From the NCBI GenBank assembly GCA_028873845.1, contig JAPPNO010000130.1:1-56082 (forward strand): a stretch of DNA of 56,082 bases, in the 5' to 3' direction. Each line of letters begins with the position of its first letter. Position 1 is the stretch's first letter. The position numbers were made by a program, and so were the translations under genes. This document shows positions 17,300 through 25,622 of this stretch, one piece after another. The stretch is from Gemmatimonadota bacterium. GTDB taxonomy: Bacteria; Gemmatimonadota; Gemmatimonadetes; Longimicrobiales; Gaopeijiaceae. The notes below the pieces were generated by a model. The model was not told where the DNA came from. It saw only the letters and a program-made list of their open reading frames with translations, and searched no databases.

Positions 17300-18496
17300 C
17301 TACCGTCCCACCCGCTCCAGCCTCCACACGTCGATGTGGTCAAGATCAAGATCGTCCCGGCGGATCGTCGCGAGGTAGTCGCCGCGGAAAACGGGGACGG
17401 TGCGCTCCTTGTAGGGGACGGCGGGTACTCCGCCGAGCAGCCTGCCCTCCGAATCGAAGAACTCCCAGCGGTTGCCGGCGTTGCGGATCACGTCGACCCA
17501 GAGTCTGCCGTCGGGGGAAACGAAAACTTCGTTAATGAAGGAGTTGCGTTCCGGCCGGCTGTAACCGCGCGGATTGCAGGAAGCGTCCGGCCACCGCTCC
17601 CGGGCTTCGTCGTATTCGGCACTTCCGGCGGCCCAGTCCTCGTCCGTGATGGGCTCGGCCGGCAGTGTGCGCTCGATCACGCGCAGGGTGTCGCCCTCGC
17701 CCCGGGTGACGGCGACGCGGTAGAACCACCCCCAGGCGGAATACATGACGCCACCCGCAGCCGGGTGCTGCACGGACTTCGCCCCGGCCGTGTGCGGATA
17801 GAACCCGCTGCCCCCGTCCCACTCGCAGATGATGGTCTCGACCATGCCGGGAAGATCCCTCCCGGCGCCCAGCCACGGCACGGTGTCGCCCGTGTCCCCA
17901 CGGCTGTCAAGGCCCACCCAGAGGACTCGACCGCCGAGCGCAAGGCGAAAAGCCTCGTCCGGACCGACCGGAAAGAAGCGCATGAAGGCGGGCGATCCGC
18001 TCACACTTCCCGCGGTTCTTCTCTGGCCAAGCCATTCGCCCGCGGCGGAGAACTCGCCGATACGGCCCAGGCTAGGGTCATAGGCGAGGAGCCGGTCCCC
18101 GACCCAGGCGATGGAATAGATGCTGCCGAACTCGCCGGGCCCCTCGCCGGCTCGCCCGAAGGTACGGATGTGTGCCCCGTCCAGACCGAAAACCCGGATC
18201 TCGCGGTTCACGGCGTCCGCTACGAAGACGGACCCTCCGGGGCCCAGCGCGACCGCGGTGACCCCTCCGAACTCGCGGGGAGTCTCCTCTTCCTGCACCG
18301 ACCTGGGCCCGATCGAGACGACCGGGGTGAGTTGCCACGCTGGCGGGGTGCCGCTGTTGTTGACGCGGATGATGCCGCCGACGGTGTCGAAGGTGGTGGT
18401 GAGGTCGCTGGTGTCGGTGGTGGGGTCTCCCTGGGCGCAGGCGATCGCCAGGGTGGCCGCGAGGAGTGTCGGCGGCAATCGTGGATGGATTCTCAT
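17300..18496 (-). CDS. Six-bladed beta-propeller lipoprotein (copy B)
   Basis: The ATG at 18496 overlaps the upstream gene's stop (ATGA), so it is translationally coupled. The signal is MRIHPRLPPTLLAATLAIAC. Motifs follow copy A blade for blade: FVADAVNREIRVFGLDGAHI, TFGRAGEGPGEFGSI, IGEFSAAGEWLGQRR, and the C-terminal FFDSEGRLLGGVPAVPYKE and DLDHIDVWRLERVGR. Differences from copy A cluster in the middle blades, where ligand specificity could lie. Function unknown. Last gene of the coupled run starting at 21070. Confidence 0.85.
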   Translation of the reverse strand: MRIHPRLPPTLLAATLAIACAQGDPTTDTSDLTTTFDTVGGIIRVNNSGTPPAWQLTPVVSIGPRSVQEEETPREFGGVTAVALGPGGSVFVADAVNREIRVFGLDGAHIRTFGRAGEGPGEFGSIYSIAWVGDRLLAYDPSLGRIGEFSAAGEWLGQRRTAGSVSGSPAFMRFFPVGPDEAFRLALGGRVLWVGLDSRGDTGDTVPWLGAGRDLPGMVETIICEWDGGSGFYPHTAGAKSVQHPAAGGVMYSAWGWFYRVAVTRGEGDTLRVIERTLPAEPITDEDWAAGSAEYDEARERWPDASCNPRGYSRPERNSFINEVFVSPDGRLWVDVIRNAGNRWEFFDSEGRLLGGVPAVPYKERTVPVFRGDYLATIRRDDLDLDHIDVWRLERVGR

Positions 18497-19758
18497 CGGG
18501 CGCCGACCTCGATCCGGTAGCGGACTACCCGCTCGACACCGAGTTCGTCCTGGGTCACCGCCCACACATGGTCATCATTGAAAACGGGGGGCTTGTAGTA
18601 CTCGAAACCATCCGGCGGCGCGACGGCCCCCAAATAGGTCCCGTCAGGCTCGAAGACGTCGTAGCGGAGGGGCTCTCTCCACACCACCGGGGGCGAATAC
18701 GGATCCTCCGGATCGTGGTTCTCGTTCTCGACGGGATACGCCTCGGTTGCCACCCTCACCCATATGCGACCGTCGCGGCCGGCCAGCAGTTCGTAAAAGA
18801 AAGGCTTGTGTTGCGGGATCGGCGGGCCGTTCCAGTTCCAGTCGGGTTGCGTGTTCCGCATGCTGCCCTCGAGAAACCCGCGCGTCGAGGCGCGCTCCTC
18901 ATCGTGAACCGGTACGGGATCCCCGGCGCGCTCGATTCGAAGTACGCCTTCGTCCCGGCGGAGTTCGATCCGGTACTCGGCTGACAGGCCGGTCAGGAAA
19001 TGACCGCTGAGGTGGATGGTCCACAGGAACTCGGGACTGAAGGGCACGACCCTGCTCAGCACCATGCTCTCTCCCTCGGCGCTCAACGTGGGGGCGTCAT
19101 AGTCGCTCAAGGGCTCGGGGAGCGTGTCGACGGGCGTTCCGTCAGGCCCGACCACGACGATGTGCATGACGAAGCCTTCCCGGGACAGGTCGCGGGTGCT
19201 CAGGAACGTGCGCCCGGTCGCATCAATGACCAACGGCGACCTCCCGAAGTACATGTTGCCGGCGCTGTATCCCCACTGCTCCGTCCGGCCGGCACCCGGA
19301 CCGAAGACCTCGACGCGCTGGTTGCCGGGATCACGCACGACCAGCCGGCCGTCCGGAAGCAGCGCGATGGCCTCGGCGCGCCCGAATTCACCCGGTCCCT
19401 CCCCCCGCCTGCCCAGCGTCCTCAGGTACGCTCCGCCGGAGTCGAAGACACGGACCTGCTGGGCCTGTTCGTCGAGCACGTACACGTTCCAGTCACCGTC
19501 CACGGCAATCGACCCGATGCTGCCGAAGAGATACTCGTCGGCGCCCTCGAGTTGGCCGATGGAGACTTCGGGGACGAGCCTCGCTTCAGTGTTCCAGACG
19601 CTGCCCGACAGAGTGCGGACGATGATCGTATCGCCGATGGTGTCGACCTCGACCCTTGGGCCGACGGGCACGGCATCGGGGTTGCACGCGGCGAGGGCCA
19701 GCACGGCGGCGCTGGCGATCGTCCCCTGGCGGGCCCGCCGACGGGACCGATCAGCCAT
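18493..19758 (-). CDS. Six-bladed beta-propeller lipoprotein
   Basis: The 421-residue protein has a signal ending in VLALAACNPD. Blade motifs are YLFGSIGSIAVDGDWNVYVLD, LGRRGEGPGEFGRAEAI, and NWNGPPIPQHKPFFYELLAG near the C-terminus, ending GVERVVRYRIEVG. It is closer to the plus-strand gene at 42714 than to its neighbours: both share TIGDT..VRT.SGSVW, WDW/NWNGPPIP and ERVVRYRI. It overlaps the upstream propeller gene by 8 bp and the downstream one by ATGA. Predicted envelope lipoprotein; ligand unknown. Confidence 0.85.
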   Translation of the reverse strand: MADRSRRRARQGTIASAAVLALAACNPDAVPVGPRVEVDTIGDTIIVRTLSGSVWNTEARLVPEVSIGQLEGADEYLFGSIGSIAVDGDWNVYVLDEQAQQVRVFDSGGAYLRTLGRRGEGPGEFGRAEAIALLPDGRLVVRDPGNQRVEVFGPGAGRTEQWGYSAGNMYFGRSPLVIDATGRTFLSTRDLSREGFVMHIVVVGPDGTPVDTLPEPLSDYDAPTLSAEGESMVLSRVVPFSPEFLWTIHLSGHFLTGLSAEYRIELRRDEGVLRIERAGDPVPVHDEERASTRGFLEGSMRNTQPDWNWNGPPIPQHKPFFYELLAGRDGRIWVRVATEAYPVENENHDPEDPYSPPVVWREPLRYDVFEPDGTYLGAVAPPDGFEYYKPPVFNDDHVWAVTQDELGVERVVRYRIEVGAR

Positions 19759-21070
19759 CCAGCGACAACAGCCGGATGACTCGAACGGTCTCGACGCCCA
19801 TCTCGTCCGAATCGATGTAGGCCATCAGTCCGCCGGGTCCGAAGGCCGCCGGGATCCGCAGCCCGTCCGCGGGCAGGGTGCCGATGTACTCCCCGTCCGC
19901 CTCGAGGATATCCGTGGGGCCGGTGGCCTGGTCGCCCATTGGGCCCGTCCGCGCGATCCAGAGCCGATCCCGGGGGTCCACGGCCAGATCCGCGATCACC
20001 GGGATCTCCTCGGTGAAGACCATCGTCTCGACCTGGCGCACGATCATCGCGTGCAACTGCTCCTGCATGTCTCCCAGGTTGACCTCGCCACCAATGGTCG
20101 AAAAGCGGATGTCGCCACCCGTCGCTTCGCCCAACGCCTCCAGACGGTCGGTCCTGGTGGCCTCCCTGACCGCTTCGGTCACCGGCTCGGGCGCGATCCG
20201 CCGCGTGATCGTGCCGTCCACGGTGCCGTCCCCCGCGACCAGCTTTACCTCGTAGGCGATCGAATCGACCACCGCGACGCGGCCATCGGACAGGACCCCG
20301 ATCAGGAGCCGGGGGTTGAATTCGCGCATGCGGTTGAAGCTCATCGAGAGGCCCCCAGCCTCCTCCGAACTTCCTTCGATCGACTCGTCGGCCTCGGTGG
20401 GCGGCAGGTCCCAGGCACGGTAGAGGACCACCTTGTCGCTGCCGTCCAGCGAGAAGACGTCGATGTCCCGGCGATGGTCCTCCTCTTCCTCCTCCTCCTG
20501 CGAATCGTCGGGCGCCTCCCCCGGACCGTAGACTCTCATCCTCGGGCCATCCTTGGTCACCAGGCGTCCGTCGGGCAGCGGGAGCATCTGCTCACCGGGC
20601 ACGCCACGGTTGACGTGCGCGGTCACGCTCCGCACGAACTCGCCGTCGCGGTCGAAGATCTCGAAGGCGGCCGGGTTGCTGAAGTCGTAGACGACCGTGC
20701 GACCGTCGGAGAAGACCGCCGCCGCGTGCGCGTTCTGGATCTCGCCCGGACCTTCGCCCTGGGTTCCGACGGTGCGGAGGTGGTTGCCCACGGTGTCGAC
20801 CACGACCAGACGGTGGGCACCCGCGTCGAAGATATGCAAGTTGCCGTCGCCGTCGAAGTGGACCGAGCGAACGCTGCCGAAGGTCTCCCAGTCCTCGCCC
20901 ACGAGTGCGCCGACTGTGTAGAGGGGCTCGGTGGTGGCGGTGAGGGGGATGTCGGTTGTGGTGGCGGTGGCGTCCTGGGTGGTGTCGGTGCAGGACAGGG
21001 TGGCGAGGGACAGGAGTGACAGCAGGGTGAGAACTGGAGGACGGGTGGGGTGGGGGCGGTTCGTATTCAT
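19751..21070 (-). CDS. Six-bladed beta-propeller lipoprotein
   Basis: Start MNTNRPHPTRPPVLTL (21070), signal ending SLATLSCTD. The propeller has FGSVRSVHFDGDGNLHIFD, TVGTQGEGPGEIQNAHAAAV and a late IPVIADLAVDPRDRLWIART. An acidic insert (DDSQEEEEEEDHRRD, about residues 180-195) interrupts a blade and may be a surface loop. It ends GVETVRVIRLLSLDG, overlapping the next gene by 8 bp. It resembles the 21247-22440 protein more than copies A/B, both having the late DLxVxxAxGxP... layout. First gene of a four-propeller run. Confidence 0.84.
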   Translation of the reverse strand: MNTNRPHPTRPPVLTLLSLLSLATLSCTDTTQDATATTTDIPLTATTEPLYTVGALVGEDWETFGSVRSVHFDGDGNLHIFDAGAHRLVVVDTVGNHLRTVGTQGEGPGEIQNAHAAAVFSDGRTVVYDFSNPAAFEIFDRDGEFVRSVTAHVNRGVPGEQMLPLPDGRLVTKDGPRMRVYGPGEAPDDSQEEEEEEDHRRDIDVFSLDGSDKVVLYRAWDLPPTEADESIEGSSEEAGGLSMSFNRMREFNPRLLIGVLSDGRVAVVDSIAYEVKLVAGDGTVDGTITRRIAPEPVTEAVREATRTDRLEALGEATGGDIRFSTIGGEVNLGDMQEQLHAMIVRQVETMVFTEEIPVIADLAVDPRDRLWIARTGPMGDQATGPTDILEADGEYIGTLPADGLRIPAAFGPGGLMAYIDSDEMGVETVRVIRLLSLDG

Positions 21071-21246
21071 GCGACTCGTTTCGCGGTGTCGGGCCTGGTC
21101 GGGAAGGCCGGTGGGAGTTCGGCGGCGGCGTTGGCGTGTTGGCCAGCGCCGGTGACGCCAATACGCTACGGGTCGATCCCGGGTGTCACGATGAGGATAC
21201 GGCAAGACGCTAGAAAGCCGAGTACGGGCAGACATCTTCAACTCCA

Positions 21247-22440
21247 TCACCGGACCTCCCGGGGCAGTCGCTTGACGATCACAGTCTGGACGTCCAGATC
21301 GTTTCTCTCCACAAAGGCGACCAGGCCGTCCGGTCCAAACGCGGACGGCATGTGTGTCGCTCCCGGCGCGAAGCTCCCGAGATAGCGGCCATCCGCGGTA
21401 ATCAGGTCGATGGGCCCATTGCTACCTGGCTGACTACCGCTCCGTCGCACCCAGATCGTGCCTGCCGGACTCGTCCGCAGGCTACGAACGACCGGAACTT
21501 CGTGAAAGAACTCCGTTGACTCGAGCTGTGCTCGAAGGAACTCGGCCATGGCCTTCTGCGTATCGTCGCCCCGATCGGCCATGGCCTGAAGATCCTCCGA
21601 TTCGCGCTCAATGTGTGCGGCCCTCATGTCCTCCGTCACGGGTACCGCGCGGAACGGTCGCATGAGGACGCGCGACACCACACCGCGTCGCCCAGCGATC
21701 TTGATGGCGTAGGCTGACGAATCGACGAAGGCGACGCCGCCATCGGGAAGCACCCCCGCGCTGAGCCGAGGGGCAAACTCGTGGTCTTCCGGTGGCTTCC
21801 AACCCGACGCCGCCGTGTCAACCTCGACATCTTCACCTCTCACTGCGTAGCGCATGACGTACCGGAGCCGTGGCTTGGGCAACTCCCCGTCCGGACCCTC
21901 GGTCGCACCCAGGGATTCCACTTCTCCGGTTGACAACACGGACCCGGATCCCGGGTCGGCCTGCAGTCCCGGAATGAGGACCCATTCGGTGCCCCCGAGG
22001 GAAAGCTGCCGTTCGAACGCGCCATCGGAGCCGAACACGACGAACTGACGGCGCACAGCATCGAAGGCAACGATGCGCCCGCCGCGCAGAACAGTGAAGA
22101 CGATTGCGGACCGGGCACCAAACTCACCTGGACCCTCACCCACCCTGCCAAACTGGCGCACCAGGTTCCCGGCCCGGTCAACGGCCGAGAAGCGCGCGGC
22201 CTGGGAATCGAACACGTAAAGGTTTCCCAAGGCGTCGAACGCAACGTCACCGATCCGACCAAAGCTGTCCCAGTGATCTCCTTGCATCGATCCCACGCGG
22301 TACAACTCCTCGAAGTCGCCCTCGAGCAACCGATCCTCGGCGGAGAGCTCGACGGTTTCCTGGGCCGGGAGCGCAGGAGCGGTGAGAATGGGGGTGGCAA
22401 GGGTGTGGAAGGCCAGAACTACTACGGGTCGGAAGGTCAC
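21247..22440 (-). CDS. Exported six-bladed beta-propeller protein
   Basis: A GTG at 22440 with AGGA 8 bases before it is chosen because it begins directly at a signal peptide (VTFRPVVVLAFHTLATPIL...ALPAQE); the longer frame to 22650 covers an unrelated gene end. There is no lipobox, so it is probably soluble or cleaved after AQ. Motifs: DSFGRIGDVAFDALGNLYVFD, FGRVGEGPGEFGARSAIVF, EVPVVRSLRTSPAGTIWVRR and the end LDVQTVIVKRLPREV. It follows the sigma/anti-sigma/secreted-protein genes on the same strand, so it is probably in their operon. Confidence 0.84.
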   Translation of the reverse strand: MTFRPVVVLAFHTLATPILTAPALPAQETVELSAEDRLLEGDFEELYRVGSMQGDHWDSFGRIGDVAFDALGNLYVFDSQAARFSAVDRAGNLVRQFGRVGEGPGEFGARSAIVFTVLRGGRIVAFDAVRRQFVVFGSDGAFERQLSLGGTEWVLIPGLQADPGSGSVLSTGEVESLGATEGPDGELPKPRLRYVMRYAVRGEDVEVDTAASGWKPPEDHEFAPRLSAGVLPDGGVAFVDSSAYAIKIAGRRGVVSRVLMRPFRAVPVTEDMRAAHIERESEDLQAMADRGDDTQKAMAEFLRAQLESTEFFHEVPVVRSLRTSPAGTIWVRRSGSQPGSNGPIDLITADGRYLGSFAPGATHMPSAFGPDGLVAFVERNDLDVQTVIVKRLPREVR

Positions 22441-22516
22441 GGTTCGGTTCCTATCATGGCTCGGGCCGCAGGGCTTGCCCTGGGCGCGGAAAAACGAGTG
22501 ATGAGAGCGTCCGTCG

Positions 22517-23089
22517 CTACGGGTCGATCCTGGGGGTGACCACAAGGATGAGGACGGGCCCATCGGCGGTGCGGGGAGCCGATCCCAACACCGCCATCTG
22601 CCCATCGCGGAACGTAACCGTGATTTCGAGAAGCGGTATCCGTTCGGCATAGTTCCCTGTCGAGTGCCGCCTGGTCTCGTCGGTCAGGGTCACCTTCGCA
22701 CGGACGGTCCCCGTGGCACGCTGCGAGCTGGCCTCCGCCTGGAGCGTCAACGGCGTCTCCGAACCGCTCGGGTAGATTCTCTGCAATCCCGAGCCGGACG
22801 CCGAACGCCCGGAGCTGTTGGGCATCAAACCGACATTGAACACCGAAGTCGAAAGTAGCCGGTATCCCTGGAAGTTGAAGATCTTCCTGATTTCGCTCAC
22901 GACATCGCTGATCTCCGGATCCACATCCGTGAAGCCATCCGCCTGGATCAGTTGAAAGGTGAGCAGCACGTTGTGGACGTGCGGCGAACGCCCTTCACTC
23001 TCCTGTGCGTTCGCCGTACCCGCCAGCGCCGCCAGGGCCAACACCCCGATCAGCCCGCATCGAACAATCTTCGTCAAAAGCTCAGTCAT
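22517..23089 (-). CDS. Secreted protein of unknown function in sigma-factor operon
   Basis: This 190-residue protein has AGGAG 7 bases upstream and a signal peptide (CGLIGVLALAALAGTANAQ). I do not recognise the family with certainty. The segment VLLTFQLIQADGFTDVDPE and the end DGQMAVLGSAPRTADGPVLI followed by LVVTPRIDP recall the secretin-type phrase (dgq-vvlGs...lvvlvTPri), but it is far too short to be a secretin. It overlaps the anti-sigma gene by 8 bp. It could be an envelope sensor or pilus-like accessory protein of the sigma system. Confidence 0.7.
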   Translation of the reverse strand: MTELLTKIVRCGLIGVLALAALAGTANAQESEGRSPHVHNVLLTFQLIQADGFTDVDPEISDVVSEIRKIFNFQGYRLLSTSVFNVGLMPNSSGRSASGSGLQRIYPSGSETPLTLQAEASSQRATGTVRAKVTLTDETRRHSTGNYAERIPLLEITVTFRDGQMAVLGSAPRTADGPVLILVVTPRIDP

Positions 23090-23540
23090 CAGTCTTCTCC
23101 TGTGGGTTGAGTAGCCATACCACGGCGATGTCGGGATCGCTCGTGGGAAAGACCGCGAAGGGCCGGTCGGCCTCCACGTCCATCTCGCTTACCATGCTCC
23201 GTATGCGGGATTCGGGCGGGGGGATGAGGGTCGCGATCTCTTCGCCCGTCTCCCCACCGCGCAACAGGATCAGCGCCGCGATCCCGGCGGCAGCCGCGAG
23301 GGGGGCCGCGGTCCGCCATCTCCATACGGGTGAACGGCGGGCGGGCGCGGCCTTGGAGTGAATCGGAGTGGGCACCCGCTCACTCATCTCGCCCGCCATC
23401 GCCGCAAGCACCGCGTTCATGTTGCCCGCGTCCCGGGCGATCCGCTCGGCGCTGATCCGCCCGGTGGGGTCGCGCTCGGCAACCGCGTCGAGATCTTCCT
23501 CCAGCATCCCGTCCGGCCAGTCGTCACGATGATCCATCAT
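23082..23540 (-). CDS. Putative membrane anti-sigma factor
   Basis: The ATG at 23540 overlaps the sigma factor stop. The N-terminal ~75 residues are acidic and cytoplasmic (WPDGMLEEDLDAVAERDP), followed by one membrane helix (TAAPLAAAAGIAALILLR) and a short periplasmic tail ending DIAVVWLLNPQEKTDD. The position directly after an ECF sigma gene and the one-helix topology are typical for anti-sigma factors. I see no zinc-binding HxxxCxxC motif, so it would be a non-ZAS type. The periplasmic part retains ESRIRSMVSEMDVE and could sense envelope status. Confidence 0.75.
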   Translation of the reverse strand: MMDHRDDWPDGMLEEDLDAVAERDPTGRISAERIARDAGNMNAVLAAMAGEMSERVPTPIHSKAAPARRSPVWRWRTAAPLAAAAGIAALILLRGGETGEEIATLIPPPESRIRSMVSEMDVEADRPFAVFPTSDPDIAVVWLLNPQEKTDD

Positions 23541-24145
23541 TCCCCCGTGTTTCCATACGCGAATCCCCGCGCAAGCATCTCCGTGCGCATCCTGCGCCTC
23601 GCGCGCAGCAGGTGCACCCGCAGCGTATTCGGATTCATCTCCAGCAGTTCCGCCGCCTCCCTGGGCTCCAGCCCCTGCAGGTCCACCAGGTCGAAGACTT
23701 CCCGCTGCCGCATGGGCAGTTCCGCGAGCAGAATCCCAATCAGCCGCATCGTTCTCTTCATCTCGATGTCGTCCAGCGGATCGTCCAGCCGGGGCGGCTC
23801 CGCGAGGGCCAGCCGGTCCGCCTTCTCGGCCAGCCGCCGGTCCCGCTTCGCCCGGCGCTGGTGGTCCAGGCTGGCGTTTTTCGTAATCCTGTAGGCCCAG
23901 GTCGTAACTCTGGAGCGGCCATCGAATCCCTCCATCGATGCCATCATTTTCATCAGCACCTGTTGCGCGACATCCTCCGCGTCGGTGGGATCCCCGGTCA
24001 TGACCAGGGCCCACCGGCATATGAGAGGACGGAGAGCGCCCGCCAGCCTTCCGAGCGCCTTTCGTTCCCCCTTGGTGGCCCGCCGGGCCAGGTCCAGGAT
24101 TTGTTGGTAGGAGAGCATGGCGCTCTCGGTCCGCGGTCTCCTCAT
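23537..24145 (-). CDS. ECF-type RNA polymerase sigma factor
   Basis: Start 24145 (MRRPRTESAMLSYQQIL) or 24118 (MLSYQQIL); neither has a strong ribosome-binding site. Region 2 is ALVMTGDPTDAEDVAQQVLMKMMA with RVTTWAYRITKNASLDHQRR; region 4 is ELPMRQREVFDLVDLQGLEP and REAAELLEMNPNTLRVHLLR, the sigma-4 helix-turn-helix. It directs RNA polymerase to alternative promoters. The order sigma, anti-sigma, secreted protein, propeller with short overlaps suggests an autoregulated envelope-response operon. Confidence 0.9.
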   Translation of the reverse strand: MRRPRTESAMLSYQQILDLARRATKGERKALGRLAGALRPLICRWALVMTGDPTDAEDVAQQVLMKMMASMEGFDGRSRVTTWAYRITKNASLDHQRRAKRDRRLAEKADRLALAEPPRLDDPLDDIEMKRTMRLIGILLAELPMRQREVFDLVDLQGLEPREAAELLEMNPNTLRVHLLRARRRMRTEMLARGFAYGNTGE

Positions 24146-24287
24146 GTGGTTTCGGGAAGTGAGACGCCGGGAGGGGCCGGAGCGTTTACCTGGTGGGGTG
24201 GGCGCAGTGCGGGGCCGCGGTTTGGTGGACCGGGTTGCGTCCGGGTCTTGACTCAAGGACACACGGACATGGTCCAACGGTTGCCAC

Positions 24288-25622
24288 TCATGAGCCCCGG
24301 TCGATCCGCCAGACGTCCACATGATCGAGGCCGAGGTCGTCCCGGCGCACGGTCAGCACATGACCGGCGCTGATCGCCGGAACCAGATGGCCACGAGCGG
24401 GGGCCGGAAGGTTCGCCAGCAGTCGCCCGTCGATGTCGAACACCTCCCAGCGGTTGCCCGCTTCGCGGATGACCTCGACCCAGAGCTTCCCGTCGTAGGC
24501 GACGTCGATCGCCTCGATGAAGGGCTTGGCGTCGGGGCGCGGGGGACGCAGGGGATCGCATCGCATGAGCGGGAAGGTATCCCGGACTGCGCGGTAGCCG
24601 CTGTTGCCGGTCGCCCACTCGTCGTCGGAGATCGGCTCGGCGGGGAGCTCGCGTTCGATGACGCGGATGGTGTCGTCGTCCGCGTTCGAGAGCGCGATGC
24701 GGTACGCGTCGGTGATGGCCGAATACAGCATGCCGCGGGGGCCGGGACGCTGCACCAGTTCCGTGCCGAAAGGGATGTTGAAGAAGCTGATGCGGTCTCC
24801 GATTTCGCAGTGGATCGTCGCCACGTTCGGACCCGGCAGCTGGACCAGGGTGTCCCCGGTTTCACCCCGGCTGTCGACGCCGACGAGCTGCCACCAGCGA
24901 CCCGGAGCCATGTTGGCGGGAATCGTGCCGAAAAAGGCCTGGTCGGCACCGACCCGCCAGAAGCGTACCCACCCCGGTCCGCCACCGCTGCTCATCGCAC
25001 CCGGAATCCGCCGCTGGCCGAGGTACTCGCCCTCCGCCGAGAACTCGCTGATGCGCCCCAGGTGGGGGTCCAGCGCCAGCAGCCGGTCCCCGAGCCACGC
25101 GACCGAATACAAGCCGTCGAATTCGCCGGGACCCTCGCCCTTGCGGCCAAAGGTGAACCGGTGGGCGCCGTCCAGGCCGAATACGCGGATTTCCTGGTTC
25201 ATGTCGTCCGCGACATACACGGACTCGTCGGGCCCGAGAGCGACGTCGTACACGCGGCCGAACTCGTCGGGGGAGCCGTCGTCCGTGAGGGACTTGGGCC
25301 CGATGGATGCGACTTGGGTGAGCTGCCACCGGGGCGGCGTCCCGGTGTTCAGGACGTGGACAACATCGTCGATGGTGTCCACCGTCGTGGTGACGCTGGC
25401 GGCGGACGCATCGCCAGCGGCTGAGTCGGAGTCCGGACTGCAGGCGGCTGGCAGGGTGGAGGCGAGAATGACGAGGGCGAAACCCGCCGCCGCCGGTAAC
25501 CCTGTGGCCGAAGTATTGCATCTTTGCCCCCGGCCGCACCGTAACCCGCAACCCCGGTCCCCTGGGCGACGCGTCCGGAAAGGAGCCGCTGGTGATATAT
25601 GATCATATATGAATCTTCTCAT
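24288..25622 (-). CDS. Six-bladed beta-propeller lipoprotein
   Basis: The protein belongs with copies A/B: TTTVDTIDDVVHVLNTGTPP, ASIGPKSLTDD, FVAD-like YVADDMNQEIRVFGLDGAHR, FGRKGEGPGEFDGLYSVAWL, ISEFSAEGEYLGQRR and LGLDHVDVWRIDRG. The lipobox is LASTLPAACS, about 60 residues from the first possible ATG (25622), an unusually long leader with AT-rich codons. That leader contains a perfect 16-bp palindrome, so the true start may be downstream or the leader may have an indel. The ATG overlaps the epimerase stop (ATGA). The gene ends before the sigma operon. Confidence 0.82.
   Translation of the reverse strand: MRRFIYDHISPAAPFRTRRPGDRGCGLRCGRGQRCNTSATGLPAAAGFALVILASTLPAACSPDSDSAAGDASAASVTTTVDTIDDVVHVLNTGTPPRWQLTQVASIGPKSLTDDGSPDEFGRVYDVALGPDESVYVADDMNQEIRVFGLDGAHRFTFGRKGEGPGEFDGLYSVAWLGDRLLALDPHLGRISEFSAEGEYLGQRRIPGAMSSGGGPGWVRFWRVGADQAFFGTIPANMAPGRWWQLVGVDSRGETGDTLVQLPGPNVATIHCEIGDRISFFNIPFGTELVQRPGPRGMLYSAITDAYRIALSNADDDTIRVIERELPAEPISDDEWATGNSGYRAVRDTFPLMRCDPLRPPRPDAKPFIEAIDVAYDGKLWVEVIREAGNRWEVFDIDGRLLANLPAPARGHLVPAISAGHVLTVRRDDLGLDHVDVWRIDRGS
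25595..25610. promoter_or_regulatory. Perfect 16-bp AT palindrome in a GC-rich region
   Basis: ATATATGATCATATAT reads the same on both strands and sits in an AT-rich island (about 25590-25655) straddling the epimerase 3' end and the propeller 5' end. Its base composition contrasts strongly with its surroundings. It may be an operator controlling the propeller gene separately from the epimerase, or part of an internal promoter. Confidence 0.4.

Noticed and set aside
19124..21019. A 631-codon plus-strand open frame
   Set aside because: Opposite-strand shadow of two propeller genes; no recognisable motif.
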